A stretch of DNA of 23,527 nt, from the NCBI GenBank assembly GCA_023409755.1, contig JAEYRA010000055.1, positions 1-23,527 on the forward strand, read 5' to 3'. Below, piece after piece: positions 15,476 through 22,472 of this stretch. The stretch comes from Bacillota bacterium. GTDB taxonomy: Bacteria > Bacillota > Clostridia > Christensenellales > UMGS416. The notes beneath the pieces are model-generated. The model was not told the origin of the DNA and did no database searches. It saw only the letters and a list, made by a program, of their open reading frames with translations. Position numbers and translations under genes: made by a program. Within the stretch, counting starts at the first letter, position 1. Each line of letters begins with the position of its first letter.

Positions 15476-16477
15476 ATGCAAGAGATCTATCGTGTGCCGG
15501 CAAAGCTGGAACCGGCGTATTTTTCTTATATCTGGGGCGGCACTTTGCTGAGGGAGAGCCTTGGCAAGCAAATACCTGCCGACGACATCGGCGAAAGCTG
15601 GGAAGTGTCGGCCCACCCAAAGGGGCAGTCGGTGCTGTGCACCGGGCCCGCTGCTGGTATGCCGCTGGGCCAGTATGCCGCTCATGCGGACTTCCAGGGC
15701 AAGGCACCCTTTGAGCGGTTCCCCCTGCTCATCAAGCTCCTGGGGGCGCAGAGCAACTTGTCGGTGCAGGTGCATCCCTCAGATGCCAACTGCCGGCCGG
15801 GGGAGGCGGGCAAGGCTGAGGCCTGGTACGTCATCGATTGCCAGCCGGGAGACTCGCTCATCTATGACATTGAGGGCACCAAGGAGGAGTTCGCCGCCGC
15901 TGTGGCGGGTGGCCGCATGTCCGAGCGTCTGCGCCGGCTGGCCGTTCGCCCCGGCGATGTACTCGACATCCCTGCAGGTATGGTGCACGCACTCACCGCC
16001 GGCATTGTGATCTATGAGGTGCAGCAGAACTCCGACACGACCTATCGCCTGTACGACTGGGACCGGGTGGATGCGGTGACCGGAAAACCGCGGGAGCTGC
16101 ATGTGGAAGCGGCGCTGCGGGTCATGGAACCCAAGGGCGGTAAAGGCCCGGTGACTGGCCGTGTCAGCCGGGAGGACGGCGGCGTACGCACCGTCTACAT
16201 CAGCAACCCCTATTACACGCTGGAGAAGATCGAGCTCACCGGCACATTCACCGACATGTGGTTTAGCAGCTTTGCCGCCTATACCGTCCTCGAGGGCGAA
16301 GGCGTGGTGCGAAATGGCGGGCAGGATTGCTTTGCCTTCGGGCGCGGCGACTCGTTTGTCAGCCCCGCGGCTTCCGGTGCTGTGGAGCTCTCGGGCCGCG
16401 CGACCCTCCTCAAATCCCACGTGCCGCCCCGGGGCGAGTATTACCGCTGGCTGGCGGCCCTACCAACGGAGGATTGA
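15476..16477 (+). CDS. manA: Mannose-6-phosphate isomerase, class I
   Basis: This zinc cupin enzyme interconverts mannose 6-phosphate and fructose 6-phosphate. The start region FSYIWGGTLLRE is family-typical. Zinc ligands are Q98 and H100 in LSVQVHPSD, E115 in GKAEAWYV and H171 in GMVHALTAG; the catalytic arginine is in YRLYDWDRV (R191). At 333 residues it is the short Bacillus-type form. The frame is open from 15353, but ATG at 15476 lies six bases after GGAGG; the closer ATG at 15470 leaves no spacing. Divergent from the MFS operon, it would feed mannose, possibly released by the GH38-like enzyme, into glycolysis. Confidence 0.94.
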   Translation: MQEIYRVPAKLEPAYFSYIWGGTLLRESLGKQIPADDIGESWEVSAHPKGQSVLCTGPAAGMPLGQYAAHADFQGKAPFERFPLLIKLLGAQSNLSVQVHPSDANCRPGEAGKAEAWYVIDCQPGDSLIYDIEGTKEEFAAAVAGGRMSERLRRLAVRPGDVLDIPAGMVHALTAGIVIYEVQQNSDTTYRLYDWDRVDAVTGKPRELHVEAALRVMEPKGGKGPVTGRVSREDGGVRTVYISNPYYTLEKIELTGTFTDMWFSSFAAYTVLEGEGVVRNGGQDCFAFGRGDSFVSPAASGAVELSGRATLLKSHVPPRGEYYRWLAALPTED

Positions 16478-16591
16478 CGGGGCACAGGTGCAGTTACGTG
16501 TATATGTGGACAAAACTCTTTGTTTTCAGCCATGTTGCTCGCCGAAGAGGCGTTAAATTGCCAGAAATGCAGCAAAACCGTGTGGTTTTCC

Positions 16592-16620
16592 TTGACAACC
16601 CCGTTGACAACTGGTATTAT
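16592..16620 (+). promoter_or_regulatory. Promoter of rplU-rpmA
   Basis: A perfect -35 TTGACA (16592-16597), 17-base spacer and -10 TATTAT (16615-16620). RNA should start near 16627. The spacer contains a second TTGACA at 16604-16609. High strength fits ribosomal protein genes. Confidence 0.88.
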
Positions 16621-16626
16621 GTTGGG

Positions 16627-16707
16627 CTGTAGCCGCTCAGAAAAGGCTTTGAAACGACGCATTGCGTCTGCCTGTACTGGCGAGACTGGTAAGAGGAGGT
16701 AACACCA
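16627..16707 (+). ncRNA. Structured 5' leader of rplU (candidate L21 leader)
   Basis: The roughly 80-base leader between the promoter and the L21 start holds a hairpin GACGC-ATT-GCGTC (16656-16668), a possible AGCC/GGCT pairing upstream (16631-16648) and a direct repeat ACTGG (16676-16680 and again about 10 bases later) before the ribosome site GAGGAGG. Bacillota often carry an autoregulatory L21 leader at this place. I cannot match the family covariance model by eye, so the assignment rests on position and this hairpin. Confidence 0.4.
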
Positions 16708-17016
16708 ATGTACGCAGTCATCAAAACCGGTGGCAAGCAGTATCGTGTGCAAATCGGCGACAGCATCTATATTGAGAAGCTGGCGCTGGAGGACGGCGCG
16801 ACCGTCGAGTTTGACACGGTTCTCCTGGCCAACGACGACGAAATCCGCATCGGCACCCCGCTGGTGGAGGGCGTCAAGGTCGTGGGTAAGGTCACCCGGC
16901 AGGCGAAGGGCAAGAAGATTTATGTCTTCAAGTTCAAGTCCAAGAAGAATTTCCGCAAGAAGCAGGGCCACAGACAGCCCTACACTCAGGTGGAGATCAC
17001 CGCGATCAACGCCTGA
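16708..17016 (+). CDS. rplU: 50S ribosomal protein L21
   Basis: Component of the large ribosomal subunit that binds 23S rRNA. The 102 residues begin MYAVIKTGGKQYRV and end with the conserved KKNFRKKQGHRQPYTQVEI stretch, both diagnostic. Length is normal. GAGGAGG lies seven bases before the ATG. It is cotranscribed with rpmA 36 bases downstream; that gap has no room for the Prp protease gene found between the two in many Bacillota. Confidence 0.98.
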   Translation: MYAVIKTGGKQYRVQIGDSIYIEKLALEDGATVEFDTVLLANDDEIRIGTPLVEGVKVVGKVTRQAKGKKIYVFKFKSKKNFRKKQGHRQPYTQVEITAINA

Positions 17017-17052
17017 ACCACAGTTGCAAGTCACGAACCGGAGGTGAAATGA

Positions 17053-17313
17053 ATGGCACATAAAAAGGGCGTAGGCTCGACCAAAAACGGCCGCGACAGC
17101 AACTCCCAGCGTCTGGGCGTCAAGCGCAGCGATGGGCAGGCGGTTCTGGCCGGCAACATCCTGGTTCGCCAGCGCGGCACCAAGATGCATCCCGGCAACA
17201 ACGTCGGCATCGGCAGCGACGACACCCTCTTCGCGCTGGTGGACGGCGTGGTGAAGTTCGAGCGCAAGGACAAGACCCGCAAGCAGGTCAGCGTTTACCC
17301 GCAGGCCAACTAA
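17053..17313 (+). CDS. rpmA: 50S ribosomal protein L27
   Basis: Large-subunit protein whose N-terminal tail reaches the peptidyl transferase centre. The 86 residues start MAHKKGVGSTKNGRDS, so the mature N-terminus is encoded directly. Many Bacillota encode an extra stretch ending in FFA that Prp removes; it is absent here. The core (RLGVKRSDGQ, GNILVRQRGT, GSDDTLFALVDG) is intact. GGAGG lies seven bases before the ATG, and a terminator follows the stop. Confidence 0.98.
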   Translation: MAHKKGVGSTKNGRDSNSQRLGVKRSDGQAVLAGNILVRQRGTKMHPGNNVGIGSDDTLFALVDGVVKFERKDKTRKQVSVYPQAN

Positions 17314-17322
17314 GGGATAACC

Positions 17323-17354
17323 AAAAAGCCGCAGCTCAGCGCTGCGGCTTTTTT
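17323..17354 (+). terminator. Terminator of rplU-rpmA
   Basis: GCCGCAGC (17328-17335) pairs with GCTGCGGC (17341-17348), extended by flanking A-T pairs, around a five-base loop and followed by a run of T residues. Confidence 0.92.
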
Positions 17355-17388
17355 CTTGTTCCGCTGGCGGCCAGTTGCTTACATCGTT

Positions 17389-17397
17389 TGTTATAAT
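17389..17397 (+). promoter_or_regulatory. Extended -10 promoter of the repair gene group
   Basis: TGTTATAAT combines the extended -10 TG with a perfect TATAAT (17392-17397). No good -35 lies 16-18 bases upstream. It follows the rpmA terminator and leaves an untranslated leader of about 135 bases before the OGG1 start at 17541. Confidence 0.6.
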
Positions 17398-17540
17398 ATT
17401 TGTATATACCAGCCGGGTTCTCAAAGAGCCGGAACATGAGGCAAGCGGAGAAGCATCCATGGGACAGCAACAGTTCTTTTGAAGCCGAGGTGCGAGGGCT
17501 TCGGGGTGTGGGGCCCGTGCGTAACTATAAGGGAGAGGAA

Positions 17541-18488
17541 ATGGAGCGTTTTTCTACAGCAAATGACCACCATGCAACACGAGAGCCGGAGAACGCTTCG
17601 AGCGGTGAACTTGGTCGCACCCTCAAGGCGCGTCCTGCGATGGTGGTTTATCAGGGGGACACGGCCTACGTCACCCTGCCCGGCGGCGTGGACCTGGAGC
17701 GCACGTTCCTGTGTGGGCAGGCGTTCCGCTGGGCCATGACCGAAGACGGTGGGTGTGTGGGTGTGGCCGGCCGGTACCGCGTGACCGTGCGGGTGACGGA
17801 GGATGGACTGGCGATCACGCCCTGCGACGAGGCCACGTTTGAGGGCTTCTGGCGGCGGTACCTGGACATGGAGCGTGACTACAACACCCTGGAAGAGCGC
17901 CTGGCCGCCGACCCGGTTCTGACGCCGGTGGTGACCGGCTGCCGGGGCATGCGGCTCCTCAACCAACCGGTTTGGGAGTGTCTGGCGTCCTTCCTGCTCT
18001 CCAGCAACAACAACGTCCGGCGCATCAGCGGCATTGTCGAGCGTCTCTGTGCCCACCTGGGGGAGGACTGCGGCGGTTGGTATGCCTTCCCCACGCCACG
18101 GGCCATGCTGGATGCCGGGGAGGAGGCCCTGCGCGCCTGCGGGGCAGGGTACCGCGCGGCTTACCTGTGGCGGGCGGCACGGGAGGTGTGCGCCGGCTTT
18201 CCGCTGGAGGAACTGCCGCACATGGGTTATGAGCGCGCCAAGGAGCAGTTGATGACCCTGCACGGCGTGGGGGAGAAGGTCGCGGACTGCGTGCTGCTGT
18301 TCTCCTGCGGTTACGGCCAAGCCTTCCCGGTGGATGTGTGGGTGGCCCGAGCCATGGCCAAGCACTATCCACAGTCCGGCAGTACGGCTGCTGCCCAACG
18401 CGCCTTCGCAGCGGAGCGGTTTGGTGACTTGGCGGGTCTGGCTCAGCAGCTTCTGTTCCACTACGAGCGCATTTACATCAGAACATAA
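17541..18488 (+). CDS. ogg: OGG1-type 8-oxoguanine DNA glycosylase/AP lyase
   Basis: It excises 8-oxoguanine and nicks the abasic site. The 315-residue protein has the OGG1 N-terminal beta domain with LCGQAFRW (58-64), the SSNNNVRRI stretch (154-162) that corresponds to the lesion-pair-reading NNN of human OGG1, and a helix-hairpin-helix GPD motif LHGVGEKVADCV with catalytic K246 and PVDVW with D265. This is the eukaryote-like OGG1 family also known from Clostridium. Frame is open from 17400, but GGGAGAGG directly before ATG 17541 decides that start; ATG 17640 would remove a 33-residue polar tail of doubtful value. It starts a run of DNA-repair genes. Confidence 0.9.
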   Translation: MERFSTANDHHATREPENASSGELGRTLKARPAMVVYQGDTAYVTLPGGVDLERTFLCGQAFRWAMTEDGGCVGVAGRYRVTVRVTEDGLAITPCDEATFEGFWRRYLDMERDYNTLEERLAADPVLTPVVTGCRGMRLLNQPVWECLASFLLSSNNNVRRISGIVERLCAHLGEDCGGWYAFPTPRAMLDAGEEALRACGAGYRAAYLWRAAREVCAGFPLEELPHMGYERAKEQLMTLHGVGEKVADCVLLFSCGYGQAFPVDVWVARAMAKHYPQSGSTAAAQRAFAAERFGDLAGLAQQLLFHYERIYIRT

Positions 18489-18520
18489 CCATATAGCAAT
18501 GGAAATGGTTTCCTTGCCTA

Positions 18521-18529
18521 TGTTATACT
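18521..18529 (+). promoter_or_regulatory. Extended -10 promoter before the AIM24-family gene
   Basis: TGTTATACT: extended TG plus TATACT (18524-18529), 25 bases before the ATG. The -35 region is poor. It resembles the extended -10 upstream of the OGG1 gene. Confidence 0.5.
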
Positions 18530-18554
18530 AAGGAAAACAGCAGTTGGAGGGTCT

Positions 18555-19238
18555 ATGCAGTACGAGATCAAGGGAGAAGGCTTGCCCGTCGTGGTGGTAA
18601 CGCTGGAGCAGGGGGAGCAGATCGTAACCGAATCCGGCGGCATGAGCTGGATGAGCGGCAACCTGCTGATGGAAACGAACATGAAGGGCGGTTTGCTGGG
18701 CGGCTTGAGTCGGGCTCTGGCTGGCGATACCGTGTTCCTCAACACCTACACCGCCCAGGGCGGCCCGGGTTTCCTTGCTTGCGCCAGTTCCTTCCCCGGG
18801 CAGATTTTGACCTTCGACCTGGGGCCGGGGCAGAGCGTCATCGCCCAGCGCGGCGCGTTCCTCTGTGGGTCTCCCACTCTGAAACTCTCCGTGCACATGC
18901 GCCGGAGCCTGGGCATGATGATGTTCGGCGGCGAGGGTTTCGTGTTGGAGCGCATTGAAGGCCCGGGCCGCGTGTTCCTGGAGGTAGACGGCAGCGTGGA
19001 GAAGCTGGTGCTGCAGCCGGGGCAGACGATGATTGTGGACCCGGGCCACATTGCGGCCTATTCGCCCAACCTTACCGTTTCGCTGGAGACGGTCAAAGGG
19101 TTTAAGAACATCTTCCTGGGTGGTGAGGGGCTCTTCATCTGCCGCGTCACCGGCCCGGGCGAGCTCTTCCTGCAGACGCTGACGGCCTCGAAGATGGCCG
19201 CGGCCATCCTGCCGTTCATTCCGAAGAGCAGCAGCTGA
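18555..19238 (+). CDS. AIM24/TIGR00266-family protein
   Basis: A 227-residue beta-rich protein with glycine-rich turns, typical of the TIGR00266 (AIM24) family: an N-terminal MQYEIKGEGLPVVVVTLEQGE strand pair, SGGMSWMSGNLLMET, GGLLGGLSRALAGDTVFLN, a central GGEGFVLERIEGPGRVFLE and the near-repeat LGGEGLFICRVTGPGELFLQ at the end. The two similar halves suggest an internally duplicated beta fold. Bacterial members have no firm biochemical role. The yeast namesake is a mitochondrial inner-membrane protein. The ATG follows GGAGG by five bases. It sits between two DNA glycosylase genes without a visible terminator on either side. Confidence 0.87.
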   Translation: MQYEIKGEGLPVVVVTLEQGEQIVTESGGMSWMSGNLLMETNMKGGLLGGLSRALAGDTVFLNTYTAQGGPGFLACASSFPGQILTFDLGPGQSVIAQRGAFLCGSPTLKLSVHMRRSLGMMMFGGEGFVLERIEGPGRVFLEVDGSVEKLVLQPGQTMIVDPGHIAAYSPNLTVSLETVKGFKNIFLGGEGLFICRVTGPGELFLQTLTASKMAAAILPFIPKSSS

Positions 19239-19268
19239 ACGGCTGTCTACACAGGAGGAGGAACACCC

Positions 19269-20081
19269 ATGCCCGAATACCCTGAAATCCGCAACCTCGC
19301 CCAGCAGATGGATGGTGCCCTGCGCGGCAAGCGCATCACTGGGGTGGAGGTTGCCAACGAGAAATGCCTGAACCTGAGCGTGGAGAACTTCAGCGCCCGG
19401 GTGGTGGGCCGCACAATCGAAGGCGCCCACTGGCAGGGCAAGTGGTGCTTCCTGCGCTTGGGGCAGGGGGATCGCCTGGCCCTCAATCTCAACATGGGCG
19501 GCAACGTGGTGCTGTACCCGCCGGGCCAGGGCCCGCGGGAGAAATGGCGCGTCGTGCTGCGCTTCGCCGATGGCGACAGCCTGTCCGTCGGGTTTTGGTT
19601 CCTGGGCTACCTGCACTGGATTGGCGCGGGGGAGCCCCACCCCATGACGGACAAGCTGGGTGCCGACCCGCTGGCGGATGACTTCACCTTTGAGCGCTTC
19701 CAGGGCTTGTTGGCCGGGCGCAAGCTGCCCATCAAGGGGTTGCTGCTCAAGCAGGAACACATCGCCGGCATCGGCAACTACTACATTCAGGACATCCTGT
19801 TTCAGGCGCGGCTCCACCCGATGCGGGCTGCTCTGTCATTAACGGTGGAGGAGCAGCAACGCCTTTATGACGCCATCCGCGACCGGTTTGCCCTTGCGTT
19901 GGCGCAGGGCGGCGCGTGGTACGAGAACGACCTGTATGATGAGCCCGGACGCTTCCGCGAGATGCTGATCGGCTACAAGGAGGGGCAGCCCTGTCCCCAG
20001 TGCCATACACCCATCCAGAAGATCAAAACCGGCAGCACCAGCGGGTTTGTCTGCCCGGTGTGCCAGCCCCTGCAGCCGTGA
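19269..20081 (+). CDS. Fpg/Nei-family DNA glycosylase, divergent
   Basis: Formamidopyrimidine-type glycosylase/AP lyase, 270 residues. The N-terminal proline and glutamate that form the active site are present (MPEYPEI: P2, E3, E6), as is the lysine of QGKW (K58). The helix-two-turn-helix reads IAGIGNYYIQDILF where the family has GIGNIYADE. The C-terminal zinc finger has cysteines 242, 245, 262 and 265, but the usual arginine of the finger hairpin (GGRST-type) is replaced by TGSTSG. The central strand normally reading D-x-R-x-F-G is FWFLGYLHW here. Substrate range may therefore differ from MutM. GGAGGAGG lies seven bases before the ATG. The following alkyltransferase gene overlaps its stop. 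Confidence 0.88.
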   Translation: MPEYPEIRNLAQQMDGALRGKRITGVEVANEKCLNLSVENFSARVVGRTIEGAHWQGKWCFLRLGQGDRLALNLNMGGNVVLYPPGQGPREKWRVVLRFADGDSLSVGFWFLGYLHWIGAGEPHPMTDKLGADPLADDFTFERFQGLLAGRKLPIKGLLLKQEHIAGIGNYYIQDILFQARLHPMRAALSLTVEEQQRLYDAIRDRFALALAQGGAWYENDLYDEPGRFREMLIGYKEGQPCPQCHTPIQKIKTGSTSGFVCPVCQPLQP

Positions 20082-20401
20082 GCGCAGAGGATTTCCGCGC
20101 GGCGGTGCTGCGGGCGGTCGCTGCCATACCGCCCGGCAAGGCGGCGACCTTTGGCATGCTGGCGGCGTTGGCGGGCAACCCACGCGCGGCGCGGCTGGCA
20201 GCGCGGGCGGTGGGCAATGCGCCCGGTGGGTTGCCTTGCCACCGGGTGGTGCGTGCCGGCGGCGTGCTCGTGCCCGCGCATGTCTTTGGCCCCGGCGTGC
20301 AGCATGCGTTGCTCTTGTCAGAGGGCGTTGCCTTCAACACACAGGGGCGTGTTTGCCGTGAATGCCTGTGGCGGCTGGAGGACATTCCCGTAAACCGCTG
20401 A
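20078..20401 (+). CDS. Minimal MGMT-family alkyltransferase
   Basis: A 107-residue protein consisting only of the C-terminal methyltransferase domain of the Ogt/MGMT family. It has IPPGKAATFGMLAALAG, the helix AARLAARAVGN holding the DNA-intercalating arginine, the active-site LPCHRVV (C54) and LLLSEGVAF. The cysteine is retained, unlike alkyltransferase-like proteins with PWHRV, so it could accept a methyl group from O6-alkylguanine and be consumed. The usual N-terminal domain is absent. GTG at 20078 overlaps the glycosylase stop as GTGA, so translation is coupled to the upstream repair gene. Confidence 0.85.
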   Translation: MSAEDFRAAVLRAVAAIPPGKAATFGMLAALAGNPRAARLAARAVGNAPGGLPCHRVVRAGGVLVPAHVFGPGVQHALLLSEGVAFNTQGRVCRECLWRLEDIPVNR

Positions 20402-20476
20402 TGCTGGTAACCCTGTCAGATTCTGTCGCGCATGTGCGCGGTGCCGTTACCCATGCTATGCGCAGGGTGATGGAAC

Positions 20477-20713
20477 ATGGATGTCCGGCGGGAGTTTACC
20501 AGCCGAACCGGCGAAAGCGATGCGGCGCGCATCGAACGAATTGTGAAGTTGGCACTCGATGACCAGATCAAGAACCAGCACATTGATGAGGAGGAAGCCG
20601 CGCGGGCGTTGGCTGGCGATGTTGTTGGGGAAGACGAAGCCATTGCCAGGCGCATCCTGGATGCCATGCTGACCATTTATCACATCATAAAGCGGCTTCA
20701 CATTGATTTTTGA
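20477..20713 (+). CDS. Small helical protein, unknown
   Basis: A 78-residue, charged, mostly alpha-helical protein (ARIERIVKLALDDQI, DEEEAARALAGD, EAIARRILDAMLTIYHII). No signal, membrane span or cysteines are visible, and I recognise no family. AGGGTGATGG lies just upstream of the ATG at a usable distance. It stands 75 bases after the alkyltransferase and may still belong to that transcript. Confidence 0.6.
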   Translation: MDVRREFTSRTGESDAARIERIVKLALDDQIKNQHIDEEEAARALAGDVVGEDEAIARRILDAMLTIYHIIKRLHIDF

Positions 20714-20745
20714 CCACTTTATGGCCATGGTATAGCATTTTGTAG

Positions 20746-20751
20746 TATAAT
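20746..20751 (+). promoter_or_regulatory. Possible promoter of the membrane-protein gene
   Basis: TATAAT at 20746-20751, 49 bases before the TTG start. No convincing -35 is placed correctly. A TTGACC at 20710-20715 pairs better with TATAGC at 20731-20736, but with only 15 bases between them. Confidence 0.4.
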
Positions 20752-20800
20752 GGTGCCAGTATTTGTGCGACACCATTAGGGGCCGCGCCGGAGAGGACGC

Positions 20801-21166
20801 TTGCACAACAATACCATGCTTATGAAAACGCTGCCCTTTGCGCTGCTGTATGTAGTCGGCTCGGTGGCGGGGCTGCTGCTCATCAAGGCGGCTGGCAACG
20901 AAGGCCTGTCCTTCTTAGGGTTGCGGTTGAATTGGAAGGTGCTTTTCGGCCTTCTGGTCTATTTTTTGGGTTTCTGCAATTATCTCTTTCTGGTGCAGCA
21001 CTACAATCTCAGTTTTGTGTTCCCCATGGTGATTGGGCTCAATTACGTCGTGGTCGTGGGCGTGTCGGCCCTTTTCCTCGGCGAGACGATCAATCTGACC
21101 CAATGGATGGGGATTGTTGCAATCCTGGGCGGTATCGTGCTCATGAATCTCAAACAGGGTGGATAA
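20801..21166 (+). CDS. Four-helix DMT/SMR-type membrane protein
   Basis: A 121-residue integral membrane protein with four hydrophobic helices (about 10-28, 43-63, 67-90 and 98-116). Length and the final helix, with GETINLTQWMGIVAILGGIVLMN, match half-size drug/metabolite transporters (SMR or EamA half, as in ArnE/ArnF). Such proteins act as dimers exporting small cations, polyprenyl-linked sugars or metabolites; substrate is unknown. The TTG at 20801 is preferred because GGAGAGG lies just upstream, while the ATGs at codons 6 and 8 lack a ribosome site. A lipoprotein gene follows after six bases. Confidence 0.8.
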   Translation: MHNNTMLMKTLPFALLYVVGSVAGLLLIKAAGNEGLSFLGLRLNWKVLFGLLVYFLGFCNYLFLVQHYNLSFVFPMVIGLNYVVVVGVSALFLGETINLTQWMGIVAILGGIVLMNLKQGG

Positions 21167-21172
21167 GGTGGA

Positions 21173-22399
21173 ATGAAAATAAGACTGACGGCATGGGTGG
21201 CCCTGCTGCCTCTGCTGTGGTTATTGGGGGCGTGTACTGCGGCGAGCCCGCAGGCCAGTGCCGACCCCGACCAGGCGGCGCTGCCAGGCCGGTGGCAGCA
21301 GTTTATCCCCATAGACAGTATGCCGAACGCACTGGAGTTCCATGAAAACGGCAGCATGGTGGTGGACGGCAACGAAGGGCGCTGGCAGCTTTCCAATGGA
21401 CAGCTCCGCATCCGCACTACGGGTGGCCAGCGCAACTACGGCTACACCCTCAGCGGGTATTTGCTGACGCTGGTGGACGTGGACGCCGACACCAGTGCCT
21501 ATTACATCAACCCCGATCTGTTTGCCCGGGGGGCCGATGCCAATGACAAGCTCAAAGGTGACTGGGGTGCCTTTGACAGCTACGCCCGGCTGCAGTTTGA
21601 TGGCACTGGCAAGGTCAATGACGTGGTGTACACCAGCGCGGGAGAGACGGCATTGGAACGCACCTACGCCGCGCAGGACGGCATTTTGCAGTCGGAAGAC
21701 AGCGATGGCAGCTACACGTACAACCTGTTTTCCTTCAGTGACGACGGCGCATTGCTGCTGGCTGAATCATCGGAGTTTGACAATGAGAACAAGCAGTGGA
21801 CGGCCTACTGGCAGGTGACGGGCGCGCCGGCCGGTTTGGTGAATGTGTGGAAGGCTGCCCTGCCTGTGACCGACGGGGAGGAGAGCGGCCTGCCGGCCAC
21901 CCTGTCTCTGGAGGCTGGCGGCGTGGGCAGTGTGGCTGACAAAGAGGGGACGGTCGCCACTGTCACTTGGCGTTACTACGCCGGTGGTTTTGTGGAGTGG
22001 ACCACCGAGGGCCATGACGTTTCCTACGCCCATTGCTCCCTGAGCGGCAAGGTGCTCTACCTGAACGACGCTGACGAGAGCCAGTGTTGGTACACCAACG
22101 CCAATTATGCCCCGACCATTCAGGGTCTGGCGTCCTTTGCGGGCCAGTGGATAGCTGACGATGGTGTGACGCAACTGACGGTGGCCCAGGGTGGGAAGCT
22201 GACGTTCCGCAACGCCCAGGGTAAGGATGTGGTGGCGGACGCCACCGCCGCTGATGGGTTGATTCGTGTGCGGTACGAAAATGCGGACTACTACCTGTAT
22301 GGTGAGGTGCAGGATGGCGTGTTTTCGCTGGTCTTTGGCGATCTGCCATTCTGGGATGGGGTGGAGGGGAACCCGCTTGCGCTGACCAAGGCCGGCTGA
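21173..22399 (+). CDS. Lipoprotein built from four similar beta modules
   Basis: A 408-residue precursor with an SPII signal: MKIR, hydrophobic 7-18, and lipobox LGAC with the cysteine at 21. The mature part divides into four units of 90-100 residues, each opening with G-x-W or a variant: GRW at 39-41, GDW at 129-131, NVW at 224-226 and GQW at 324-326. Units carry strands such as ALEFHENGSMVV or LQFDGTGKVNDV and close on an aromatic strand such as SAYYIN or QCWYTN. This looks like tandem small lipocalin-like beta modules on the cell surface. Ligand and role are unknown. The ribosome site AAGG lies four bases before the ATG. Confidence 0.82.
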   Translation: MKIRLTAWVALLPLLWLLGACTAASPQASADPDQAALPGRWQQFIPIDSMPNALEFHENGSMVVDGNEGRWQLSNGQLRIRTTGGQRNYGYTLSGYLLTLVDVDADTSAYYINPDLFARGADANDKLKGDWGAFDSYARLQFDGTGKVNDVVYTSAGETALERTYAAQDGILQSEDSDGSYTYNLFSFSDDGALLLAESSEFDNENKQWTAYWQVTGAPAGLVNVWKAALPVTDGEESGLPATLSLEAGGVGSVADKEGTVATVTWRYYAGGFVEWTTEGHDVSYAHCSLSGKVLYLNDADESQCWYTNANYAPTIQGLASFAGQWIADDGVTQLTVAQGGKLTFRNAQGKDVVADATAADGLIRVRYENADYYLYGEVQDGVFSLVFGDLPFWDGVEGNPLALTKAG

Positions 22400-22472
22400 T
22401 CTCCCCCCAGAGAAAAGCAAACCCACGGCGAAGTCGCCGCCAGAATACGTTGGAGGTTAGGGAGGAGAGACG

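Noticed and set aside
16574..16589. AAAACC-GTGT-GGTTTT hairpin after manA
   Set aside because: The stem is only six base pairs, mostly A-T, and lies directly before the rplU promoter; too weak to call a terminator.
20427..20440. CGCGCA-TG-TGCGCG inverted repeat between the alkyltransferase and the small unknown gene
   Set aside because: The stem is short with a tight loop and no T run; probably chance in GC-rich sequence.
22426..22439. CGGCG-AAGT-CGCCG hairpin between the lipoprotein and toroid genes
   Set aside because: Short stem without a T run; not a convincing terminator.
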